Program-made: the position numbers and the translations under genes
Notes under the pieces: generated by a model
Database searches by the model: none
What the model was told of the DNA's origin: nothing
The model's input: the letters and a program-made list of their open reading frames with translations, nothing else
Source: Paenibacillus sp. FSL R5-0766
GTDB taxonomy: Bacteria; Bacillota; Bacilli; Paenibacillales; Paenibacillaceae
Assembly: GCF_037971845.1 (NCBI RefSeq)
Contig: NZ_CP150227.1
Location: 5,456,001 to 5,520,000, forward strand
Direction of reading: 5' to 3'
Length of the DNA stretch: 64,000 nucleotides
Shown here: positions 36,619 to 43,988 of the stretch, piece after piece
Layout: each line of letters starts with the position of its first letter
How positions within the stretch are numbered: position 1 is the stretch's first letter

Positions 36619-37674
36619 TTAAATCGGAATTTCGTTGATATATTCAGGCTTGGAAACTGGCGCACTATAATCCCTGTTGTCGTCACCCATGACCGTTTTT
36701 TGGCCGTTCCATTCGATCTGTACTTTGGCATCCTTGCTGGCTGTGTTCTCCGCAGTCGTTAATACGACAGACTGTAACAGCTCACTTGGCACGATATCCC
36801 CTTCGGCAAACATATCATCTTTCAAGGCAACCGTGACCGTGCCATCCTCTGCCGTTTTGACCGATTGCAGCTCCGTTCCGCCTGTCATGACCTCTTCCAG
36901 TTCTCCGCCTTTGTCAGGTCCTTTGATCAGCTCATTCAATGCTGCCTGCACCCGATCTTCACCTGGTGTAACCAGACGTGTCACCGGAACATAATATTGG
37001 ATGCCTGCTGGTGAAGCAGCGGAGAAATAGACCGTGACCGGACTGCTGTTCGTCACAAACGTATCACCCAGATCCAGATTGATTCCCACAGCCCGATTCA
37101 GCGGTTCAGGCAGCGGCGTACTGTTTACCGGCATTTGCGTTAACTTTTTGCCATCCACCCAGATCTGCACATTCTCCACATCAGGTGTTCCCGTCAATGT
37201 CCACGTGACAGCTTCTAGCATTTTCCGTTCTTCCTTCGCATCATACTTGGAAAAATTACCCGAGAACTCAACAACCGCCAGCTTGTCATCCGCGTGAATC
37301 GTTACATTCTGCACAACCGTTCCCTGCGGGAGAACGCCCTGGAATCCTTCAGGCAGCATACCCGCATAGGCCCCGCCTGTGACAAGTGTATCCAGTGCTG
37401 TCTTTGGACTGCTTGCGTCTGTTCCAGAAGGAAGTGTCAGGGATACCGGAGCGAGCAGCCCCTGCTGGTCTTGCAGATATACCGTCGTTAACGGGAGCAT
37501 TGCGAGTGCACCATTTCCTTCGGCTGCCTGAATCATGGCTGCTTCCTGAATGGGCGGTGGTGGATCAACAGCTTCGGAAGACTGTGCTCCAAACATGCCG
37601 CAGCCTGACAATACCATAGGAATACTCAGCAGCGCTGCTGCCGATACCGTACGCAAAGATTGGATCTTTCTCAT
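36619..37674 (-). CDS. gerM: GerM-like lipoprotein with two GerMN domains
   Basis: Spore germination/sporulation lipoprotein. 351 residues from Met 37674 (GGGGG 9 nt upstream). Signal peptide with lipobox LSGC, then two GerMN domains (about 65-190 and 210-330), each with the strand pattern VSLTLPSGTD ... LPQGTVVQNVTIHADDKLAVVEFSG and VTVYFSAAS ... VQAALNELIKGP. Family knowledge: GerM helps anchor the SpoIIIA-SpoIIQ complex in Bacillus. Upstream of rph as in Bacillus. Supports a spore-forming host. Confidence 0.9.
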   Translation of the reverse strand: MRKIQSLRTVSAAALLSIPMVLSGCGMFGAQSSEAVDPPPPIQEAAMIQAAEGNGALAMLPLTTVYLQDQQGLLAPVSLTLPSGTDASSPKTALDTLVTGGAYAGMLPEGFQGVLPQGTVVQNVTIHADDKLAVVEFSGNFSKYDAKEERKMLEAVTWTLTGTPDVENVQIWVDGKKLTQMPVNSTPLPEPLNRAVGINLDLGDTFVTNSSPVTVYFSAASPAGIQYYVPVTRLVTPGEDRVQAALNELIKGPDKGGELEEVMTGGTELQSVKTAEDGTVTVALKDDMFAEGDIVPSELLQSVVLTTAENTASKDAKVQIEWNGQKTVMGDDNRDYSAPVSKPEYINEIPI

Positions 37675-37860
37675 GATCACGTTCCCCCTCATCATTTTTA
37701 CAGTTTGTACTACCATGTATACGAGCCTTTGTCCAAAAAATAACTAAAAGATAATCGCTTCGCTGAAAACTTATAATTATCTTTAAGAAACGTAAACAGG
37801 ATAATAACGTATTAGGAAGCAAGAGTAGGGACATTGCTAACTTCAGAGGAGGAATCGCCC

Positions 37861-38427
37861 ATGGAACATCCTGAGCAAGAAAAAATCCCTTACAGCCTGA
37901 ATAGCCGCAAGGTGGCGGAGGCAACAAGGGAATGGCTGCATAAGCGGGGCGTCACGATCCCTGAGATCGCAGAGCTGGTCATGTTATTGCAGCAAAAATA
38001 TTATCCAGGTCTAACGATGGAAGAATGTATCGAAAATGTGGAGATGGTTCTCCGTAAACGTGAGGTACAGAACGCCGTTCTGACCGGGATTCAGCTTGAT
38101 ATTCTGGCAGAACAGGGGCAGCTCATATCTCCTTTGCAGGAGATGATTGAGAACGATGAAGGACTGTATGGCGTGGATGAGATTTTGGCATTCTCCATCG
38201 TCAATGTATATGGCAGTATTGGATTTACGAATTATGGTTATGTGGACAAGCTGAAACCAGGGGTGCTTGAACGACTGAATGACAAGAGCCTGGGCCCTGT
38301 CCACACGTTTTTCGATGATATTGTCGGTGCGATTGCATCAGCAGCGAGCAGTCGGATCGCCCATCGCAAACAATCCGAGCTTGAAGAAGCACTGGGAGAA
38401 AAACCTGTTAGTGATGACGCCGTATAA
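37861..38427 (+). CDS. Phosphatidylglycerophosphatase A-like protein (YutG type)
   Basis: 188 residues from ATG 37861 (AGGAGG 8 nt upstream). The body matches the Firmicute PgpA-related group: EYxx-like helix LHKRGVTIPEIAELVMLLQQKYYPGLTMEECIENVEMVLRK in segments, GVDEILAFSIVNVYGSIGFTNYGYVDK, and THTFFDDIVGAIA-like HTFFDDIVGAIASA with acidic metal-site residues. Membrane segments are weak, so whether it dephosphorylates PGP is uncertain. Divergent from gerM; followed by a bidirectional terminator. Confidence 0.75.
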   Translation: MEHPEQEKIPYSLNSRKVAEATREWLHKRGVTIPEIAELVMLLQQKYYPGLTMEECIENVEMVLRKREVQNAVLTGIQLDILAEQGQLISPLQEMIENDEGLYGVDEILAFSIVNVYGSIGFTNYGYVDKLKPGVLERLNDKSLGPVHTFFDDIVGAIASAASSRIAHRKQSELEEALGEKPVSDDAV

Positions 38428-38526
38428 TGCGTAACTCGTTTCATACCTGAAGCTATGTGGAACATTGGACATGTGTATGGATGCTTCGTGAAAGAATTGT
38501 TTGAGGAAATTAACTGTTCATGGAAA

Positions 38527-38551
38527 AAGCGGCCTCATGGCCGCTTCTTTT
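38527..38551. terminator. Bidirectional terminator
   Basis: AAGCGGCC-TCAT-GGCCGCTT with CTTTT on plus and TTTTT on minus. Serves the convergent PgpA-like and ferric-reductase-like genes. Confidence 0.9.
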
Positions 38552-38589
38552 GCATGTGTAACGATACATATTGGATAATCCACATGTTA

Positions 38590-39243
38590 TTATTTCAGAT
38601 GTTTAGGTCGTACCGTTCCCACCAAACCAAAACCTTCAACCCAATTCTGCTCGGAAGGTGAACCAGATGCTGCCCGTTTCGGTCCAATCGTGATTTCCGG
38701 GCCTCTACGCTCTCTCAACATGCCACGCAGCACGGTGATACCGAGTATGCTGAGTCCGGTAAATACATATATCATCCGCATAATGATGTTGCCAGAATCC
38801 GTTCCGGTCACCATGCCGTGAACCAGCAGACCAATGAACACCGGATAGGACAACATGTGGAACATGAACCACCATTTACGGCCCAGCTTGTTCCGCAGAT
38901 CACTGGATAACAGGACAATCACTAATCCGTAGAAGGCTAACGTTCCCAGACCACTGCCGATCGGATGTACGGAGGCGGTAAAAGGAATCAGAAGTTCTCC
39001 CCAGGTAAATGGGCTGTAATGATCAATATATAACGTTAATGCGTGCACGAGTCCAAGTCCGAAGGCGAGCCAGGTCGTACGGGTATGCCATTTGAACATG
39101 GCTGCTTTTGGTTTGCCTTTGGCCATAGGCATCCCTTGCGCAATACCCAGAAACACACCGGCAAAGAGCAACACATAAGCAGCAATTCCACTAATTCGAA
39201 TGATATTCCACGTTGGCAGGTAATCTACAATCCATTGTGCCAT
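38590..39243 (-). CDS. Ferric-reductase-like haem-b membrane protein
   Basis: 217 residues from Met 39243 (GGGGGAG 6 nt upstream), about six membrane helices (ISGIAAYVLLFAGVFLGIA, TTWLAFGLGLVHALTLYI, GLGTLAFYGLVIVLLSS, WWFMFHMLSYPVFIGLLVHG, VFTGLSILGITVLRG). His residues in KWHTRT, GLVHAL, MFHML and LVHGM are likely haem ligands, as in Ferric_reduct/YedZ proteins. No NAD- or FAD-binding domain. It ends the operon with ApbE and the small anchored protein, suggesting transmembrane electron flow to a covalently bound flavin outside the membrane. Confidence 0.85.
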   Translation of the reverse strand: MAQWIVDYLPTWNIIRISGIAAYVLLFAGVFLGIAQGMPMAKGKPKAAMFKWHTRTTWLAFGLGLVHALTLYIDHYSPFTWGELLIPFTASVHPIGSGLGTLAFYGLVIVLLSSDLRNKLGRKWWFMFHMLSYPVFIGLLVHGMVTGTDSGNIIMRMIYVFTGLSILGITVLRGMLRERRGPEITIGPKRAASGSPSEQNWVEGFGLVGTVRPKHLK

Positions 39244-39279
39244 AACCGGCTCCCCCATATCTGTTAGACTTGTCCTCGT

Positions 39280-40323
39280 TTATAATAGACTGAAGCGATG
39301 ATCCGGATCAAAACCGGGCCAGTGCTCAGCAAGCTTATCCGTATTCCCTCTAAAATAATTACTCCCATCCCGTGTCATCCACAGGACGTCATACCGATCG
39401 TAATGTCGGTTTAACCAGCCCACGGCTTCGGCACTTCCCAGAATGCATAGCGTCTTGGCAATGATCTCGCATTGCGAAGCATGCTGTCCCATAACGGTAC
39501 ACTGCAATACATCCGTATCTGCAGGCTCCATCGTCCGGGGGTCAATGAGGTGATGTGCAAAGCTTCCATCCGTATTCTGCCATTGTCTGCGGGAAATACC
39601 CGAAGTGGCAACAGCTCCTCGCTGTAAACGGATCGCTCCCGACATAGCACCCTGATTCTGCAAAGGATCTGCTACTTGCAAGGTCCATTGGGAATGGTCT
39701 GGTGAACCCCATACTTGAATATCTCCACCCGCGTTAATCAAACCCGCTGGAATATGCAATGTTCGCTGCAACCAGTCTGCGATACGCTCTACTGCCCAGC
39801 CCTTAACAATGCCTCCCAAGTCCAACTCAGCTCCGGGGTCCAGATGAACCATCCGGCTACCTTCCCGCTGGATCCAGCTCGGACGGCTGTGGTCATATCG
39901 ATCTTCCATCCCGCCTGATGATTCAGGTGTTCTCGTTCGCAATATGCGTTCAAGCAATGGACGTTGCGATTGTCGTTGCTGCACCTTCTCAAAGCTTAGA
40001 TCGTATCCCGAAGCCTGAAGAGCCTGCGAGATACCCGGTTGAAAAATCCCTTCGGTCAGTCCAATATATCCATAGGCCAGACTCAAAACCTCATCCATCG
40101 CTGCCGAGATCGGCATCCATCCCGTCGAACCATTCAGACGATTCAGTTCACTGTCTGCCATAAATCGGCTGAAGCGCTGCTCCTGCGTCTCAAACCAATT
40201 CTTCACCACGGTTGCTGCATGTTCAGCTTCTTCCCGCCCAGCGGACAGTTGCACTTCAACATCCGTGTTCATCGCACGGAATTGAAATCGGAGCGGACGA
40301 GCAACTTGCTCCGTGCGGCTCAT
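39280..40323 (-). CDS. apbE: FAD:protein FMN transferase (ApbE family)
   Basis: Transfers FMN from FAD to a Thr/Ser hydroxyl of target proteins. 347 residues: FRAMNTDVEVQL at the N-terminus, FSRFMADSELNRLN, LDLGGIVKGWAVER, GLINAGGDIQVWG, GAVATSGISRRQW, HHLIDPRTMEP and a late ATP-site-like CEIIAKTLCILG. No signal peptide or lipobox is obvious, unusual for an extracytosolic modifier. ATG overlaps the stop of the upstream small-protein gene by 4 nt (ATGA). Confidence 0.93.
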   Translation of the reverse strand: MSRTEQVARPLRFQFRAMNTDVEVQLSAGREEAEHAATVVKNWFETQEQRFSRFMADSELNRLNGSTGWMPISAAMDEVLSLAYGYIGLTEGIFQPGISQALQASGYDLSFEKVQQRQSQRPLLERILRTRTPESSGGMEDRYDHSRPSWIQREGSRMVHLDPGAELDLGGIVKGWAVERIADWLQRTLHIPAGLINAGGDIQVWGSPDHSQWTLQVADPLQNQGAMSGAIRLQRGAVATSGISRRQWQNTDGSFAHHLIDPRTMEPADTDVLQCTVMGQHASQCEIIAKTLCILGSAEAVGWLNRHYDRYDVLWMTRDGSNYFRGNTDKLAEHWPGFDPDHRFSLL

Positions 40324-40736
40324 GATGCACCTGTACGTGATTGATAGTTGCCACTGCTGTATCCGGAGTCTGTACCCTGGTTATTTTGCCCGATACGCTC
40401 AGAATCTGAATAATTCCCCTCGTTACTCGTGCTCTGATCTGGCCGAACTGCTTGTGTGCTATCGGATGTTCCGTTATATTGACTATCATTATTGTCATTG
40501 TCCTGCGTGTTCCAGTTGTTGCTGTCCGTTGTACTGTTGATCCATTCATCCATCACATCATCATGCGTATCCACTTGGCTTGAAGCAGTAACGCTTGTAT
40601 CTGTGCCATTCGCTGCTGCATAGGCCACATCAAAGGCATCCGAAGTTCTTACATATTGAAAAAGTGCAGCCACAGTCAACGTTGCTGCCGCTGAAGCTTG
40701 CCATTTTCTCCATTGATTCCGTTTTCTTCTGGTCAT
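40320..40736 (-). CDS. Small membrane-anchored Asn/Ser/Asp-rich protein ending in TGAS (candidate flavin carrier)
   Basis: 138 residues. A basic start (MTRRKRNQWRKW) and one hydrophobic helix (about 14-31) give a signal anchor; the rest is low-complexity Asn/Ser/Asp/Thr/Gln. The last residues are QSRTGAS, resembling the ApbE acceptor motif (D/N)xx(S/T)GA(T/S), except for Gln in the first place; the chain stops right after it. The gene is translationally coupled to apbE. No recognised FMN-binding domain is present. Flavinylation of the terminal Ser is inference. Confidence 0.65.
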   Translation of the reverse strand: MTRRKRNQWRKWQASAAATLTVAALFQYVRTSDAFDVAYAAANGTDTSVTASSQVDTHDDVMDEWINSTTDSNNWNTQDNDNNDSQYNGTSDSTQAVRPDQSTSNEGNYSDSERIGQNNQGTDSGYSSGNYQSRTGAS

Positions 40737-40756
40737 CGCTCTTCCCTGCTTTCTTT

Positions 40757-40780
40757 AGGGTGTGTCTCAAGACACGCCCT
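40757..40780 (-). promoter_or_regulatory. Inverted repeat in the leader of the ApbE operon
   Basis: AGGGTGTGTCT-CA-AGACACGCCCT, 11-bp arms with one mismatch/wobble, about 20 nt before the start. No T tract follows, so an operator or leader hairpin rather than a terminator. Confidence 0.4.
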
Positions 40781-40849
40781 AGCGAAGTTCATAGATGTAT
40801 CATAGGCGCGCTGGCTTAAAAATAGATGAATGAACCGTTAAGAGAGGCT

Positions 40850-40888
40850 AAAAAGGCCCAGAACAGGTGAATTTCCTGTCCCGAGCCT
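40850..40888 (-). terminator. Terminator of the methyltransferase-MBL operon
   Basis: Minus strand AGGCTCGGGACAGG / CCTGTTCTGGGCCT, 14 continuous pairs counting G-T, 7-nt loop, then TTTTTAG. Confidence 0.85.
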
Positions 40889-40935
40889 CTATATAAGATC
40901 GTATTATCATTTTCATATCGATGTCATCATTCCGT

Positions 40936-41919
40936 TTAGATTTGAAAATAGAACGTGCCATCCGGTTGTTGCTCTTGCTTCACTAGTTCGCGTCGAATTA
41001 ACTCCTGCAAATGGGCCAACGTCTCACTCATGGCAAACCGCAGTTGGTGGGTACCCAGCCGGTTGCCAAACATGTGCACACAGATGTCATACGCATTCGC
41101 CGGTGACTCCTGAATTCGCTCCGTCATCTTCTGAAGACGTTCCTCGTGATGAGCCAGCAATTGAACTGTCCGTTCGTTGAACTGGGCAAAAGGATTCCGA
41201 TGCCCCGGATACGCCTGCTTGACATTCAGCTCCCCAAGACGTTGCAATCCTTCCATATAAGACAATAATGGCTGAGGGTCACTGCCGGGTTGCAGACTGA
41301 TATTCGGTGAAATCTGTGGCAAAACTGCATCTCCGCACAGAATCTCCATGGACTCCGGCGCATAAAAGGATAAATGGCCTGGGGCATGTCCACCCGTCTC
41401 CACAGCAACCCAACGTCTCCCGCCCATATCAAGCCACTCGCCATCTTCAATGGGTGTCACCTTCGGAAGTGGTGTGATCTGCGAAGTAAATGCCTTCATA
41501 TGTTCATGTATCTGCTCAGTCTTGTCTTCCGGCATTCCGTGGCTTCCATAATAATCAGGTAATAATGTATTAATACGTGAATCAGGTCCCCACATATAGT
41601 CGGCCTCTTGGCGGGAGCGTGTGGACATTCGAACGGGTGCCCCCGTCATCTGTTGCATCCAACCCGACAACCCAAGATGATCGGGGTGATGGTGGGTGAG
41701 TACAATTTGACGAATATCGCTAAAGGTCAGGCCGAGATCTGCCAGCGCTTCACTCCACTCCTGTTCTGTTTCCGAATTACGCGGTCCCGGATCTATAATA
41801 GTTATCTTCCCATCCGATTCTGATAAGACATAACTGTTCACCCATCGTAAGGGAAACGACATGCTGATCTTGACCCGATGTATGCCCTCTGTCATGGGCA
41901 TCTCTTCTGTGCGCTTCAT
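40936..41919 (-). CDS. MBL-fold metallo-hydrolase
   Basis: 327 residues of the metallo-beta-lactamase superfamily (glyoxalase II/RNase Z-like layout): ITIIDPGPRN, LTHHHPDHLG (HxHxDH metal motif), GGHAPGHLSFYAP, LCGDAVLP and PGHRNPF, plus a ~90-residue C-terminal helical/winged region (HLQELIRRELVKQEQQPDGT) found in the LACTB2-like group. Substrate unknown. AAGGGGG before ATG. 27 nt after the methyltransferase gene, so an operon. Confidence 0.88.
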   Translation of the reverse strand: MKRTEEMPMTEGIHRVKISMSFPLRWVNSYVLSESDGKITIIDPGPRNSETEQEWSEALADLGLTFSDIRQIVLTHHHPDHLGLSGWMQQMTGAPVRMSTRSRQEADYMWGPDSRINTLLPDYYGSHGMPEDKTEQIHEHMKAFTSQITPLPKVTPIEDGEWLDMGGRRWVAVETGGHAPGHLSFYAPESMEILCGDAVLPQISPNISLQPGSDPQPLLSYMEGLQRLGELNVKQAYPGHRNPFAQFNERTVQLLAHHEERLQKMTERIQESPANAYDICVHMFGNRLGTHQLRFAMSETLAHLQELIRRELVKQEQQPDGTFYFQI

Positions 41920-41946
41920 GTTATCCCCCTTCCAGACTATCTCTGT

Positions 41947-42690
41947 TCACTCCACAGGACGACGACCAACAAAAATCATGCGTGGAGAAGTCTGCTCGTC
42001 ATATTTCTCTTCGTCATAGCCGCCATGTACCTGATCTACCCGGAGTCCGGCGGCACTTAACATCTGACTCAGTTGATCCTTTGTATACAACTTCACACGC
42101 TCCTGATATACCCGCGGTTCATGTCCGGATGTGGTATCCGTAATGCGAATTTCCTTTTGCACAAATCCATCCTCAATCTTGCGGAACTCCTCAATCCGCT
42201 GCCCTTCATCCTCTCGGACGGAGTGCGGTACCAGATGACGAGTCACATAAGCCGTATTCATAAAATCAATTATAAAGCTACCACCCGGGCGAAGCATCCG
42301 ATGAATGGCACGTAATACTTTCAATTGTTCTCCGTCCTCCAGGAAATAACCAAACGATGTGAACAGATTGACTACGGCATCAAAGCCACCTTTCAGGGGG
42401 AGTTCACGCATGTCTGCATGACACCACGTTACTCGGTGTTCGTCATCCATTAGTCGGGCTTCGCGCAAAAGCACATCAGACAGATCGACCCCGGTCACTC
42501 TTAATCCCGCATCAGCAAGTGCCAATGAGTGCCTTCCCATACCGCAGCATAGATCCAATACTTCAGAGTTAGGCTCAAGCTTCAACCATTTGATCATTTT
42601 ATGTACTTCCTGATAGGCACCCTGCACATCCCGGTGCTTGTATACGAGCAGATAATCTTCTCCAAAACTCTTTTCATACCATTCCGTCAT
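41947..42690 (-). CDS. Class I SAM-dependent methyltransferase
   Basis: 247 residues. Motif I VLDLCCGMGRHSLALA (about 40-55), GVDLSDVLL, WCHADMRELPLKGGFDAVVNLFTSFGYF, and RPGGSFIIDFMNT. The second-half beta-rich insert (TSGHEPRVYQERVKLYTKDQL) fits cyclopropane/C-methyl-type small-molecule methyltransferases. Substrate unknown. First gene of a two-gene unit with the MBL hydrolase. Confidence 0.87.
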   Translation of the reverse strand: MTEWYEKSFGEDYLLVYKHRDVQGAYQEVHKMIKWLKLEPNSEVLDLCCGMGRHSLALADAGLRVTGVDLSDVLLREARLMDDEHRVTWCHADMRELPLKGGFDAVVNLFTSFGYFLEDGEQLKVLRAIHRMLRPGGSFIIDFMNTAYVTRHLVPHSVREDEGQRIEEFRKIEDGFVQKEIRITDTTSGHEPRVYQERVKLYTKDQLSQMLSAAGLRVDQVHGGYDEEKYDEQTSPRMIFVGRRPVE

Positions 42691-42826
42691 CCATTCTCGC
42701 CCTCCACTTGGTCACTGGCTCTCTATCTATAGTACGCTTTGTACAGGCCTGATCATTTCCCCTAGCTTTAATGTATTGTAACGTCTTTATTCTGCAAACT
42801 CAAAAAATTCCAGTAAGTTTCCAACA

Positions 42827-42855
42827 TTGAAGAGCCAAAATGCACACGATATAAT
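42827..42855 (+). promoter_or_regulatory. Promoter of the DUF72 gene
   Basis: TTGAAG - 17 nt - TATAAT, 67 nt upstream of the start. Confidence 0.75.
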
Positions 42856-42894
42856 GTTAGACATACCCCTGCGAATCGGTTAATTATAAGAGGT

Positions 42895-42905
42895 TGTTCA
42901 AAAAG
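42895..42905 (+). repeat. Solo end of the TGTTCAAAAAG element
   Basis: TGTTCAAAAAG identical to the terminal repeat of the 36379-36546 element, placed in the DUF72 leader just before its AGGAGGTG ribosome site. Could be a remnant or chance. Confidence 0.4.
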
Positions 42906-42922
42906 CAACAGGAGGTGTTCTT

Positions 42923-43798
42923 ATGATTCGCATCGGACTTACCGGATGGGGGGATCAGGAAGATCTCTACCCAAACCGTACCAAAGCCAAAGACAAGCTC
43001 AGTCTATACGGACAGTACTTCTCCACCGTGGAGGTGGATAGTTCTTTCTACGCCGTTCAGCCGCGGGATCGAATGGCACGGTGGGTTGCAGAGACGCCCG
43101 AATCCTTTGCTTTTATCATCAAAGCCTATCAGGGAATGACCGGACATCTGCGAGGCAAACCATACTTCACCAGCACGTCGGAGATGTATAAGGCTTTTCG
43201 GGAATCACTGGAGCCTGTCATTGAAGCTGGCAAGATGCAGGCAGCCTTGTTTCAATATCCACCTTGGTTTGAGTGCACTAAGGACAACGTGAAAGAGCTT
43301 CGTGAAGTGAAACTTCGAATGGAGGGCATTCCGTGTGCCCTGGAATTCCGTCATCGTAGCTGGTATGAAGGTGACATGCGCGAGCGGACGCTTTCGTTCC
43401 TGAAAGAGCAAGGCTGGATTCACAGTGTCTGTGACGAACCTCAGGCGGGTACAGGTTCCATTCCCATCGTTCCACAGGCGACGGATTCGGAGATGACGCT
43501 GGTGCGCATGCACGGACGCAATGTGTCCGGGTGGCATCAGAATGGTGCGCCCAATTGGCGCGAGACCCGTTACCTGTACCGTTACAACAAGGAAGAGCTG
43601 TTGGAGTGGAAAGGATATCTGGAGCAATTGCAGGAGCAGAGCAAGGATGTCTATGTTATTTTCAACAACAACTCAGGTGGCGATGCAGCGGCGAATGCCC
43701 AGATGATGATGGACCTGCTGGATCAGCCGGTGAAGCCTTTCCCTGACCGTTCTGAACCGGAGAAGGAAGAAGGACCGGAGCAGCTGGAGCTATTTTAA
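42923..43798 (+). CDS. DUF72 domain protein (YecE/YunF type)
   Basis: 291 residues of the DUF72 TIM-barrel family: IRIGLTGWGDQEDLYP, FSTVEVDSSFYAVQP, FIIKAYQGMTGH, ALEFRHRSWYEGD, VRMHGRNVSGW, YVIFNNNSGGDAAANAQMM. Biochemical role unknown; the barrel resembles sugar-isomerase folds and YunF of Bacillus. AGGAGGTG before ATG. Monocistronic with its own promoter and terminator. Confidence 0.92.
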   Translation: MIRIGLTGWGDQEDLYPNRTKAKDKLSLYGQYFSTVEVDSSFYAVQPRDRMARWVAETPESFAFIIKAYQGMTGHLRGKPYFTSTSEMYKAFRESLEPVIEAGKMQAALFQYPPWFECTKDNVKELREVKLRMEGIPCALEFRHRSWYEGDMRERTLSFLKEQGWIHSVCDEPQAGTGSIPIVPQATDSEMTLVRMHGRNVSGWHQNGAPNWRETRYLYRYNKEELLEWKGYLEQLQEQSKDVYVIFNNNSGGDAAANAQMMMDLLDQPVKPFPDRSEPEKEEGPEQLELF

Positions 43799-43895
43799 TA
43801 CGTGCTAAAAACGGAGTTATTCATATTATTGGGTGAAGGTAAGTGTATTTATCATTGCTATTATGCAGATCGGATTCGAAATTGGAAACAAACTA

Positions 43896-43930
43896 AAAGC
43901 GGCAAGCCCGAGGGCTTTGCCGCTTTCTTT
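43896..43930. terminator. Bidirectional terminator after DUF72 and GH105-type genes
   Basis: AAAGCGGCAAGCCC-GAG-GGGCTTTGCCGCTTT-type hairpin with one bulge; T-rich on both sides. Confidence 0.8.
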
Positions 43931-43988
43931 AGCTGGTAATCTACCTATAGAAGGCTATCCACATACAGCCGTTTCGTTGTGTCAAACA

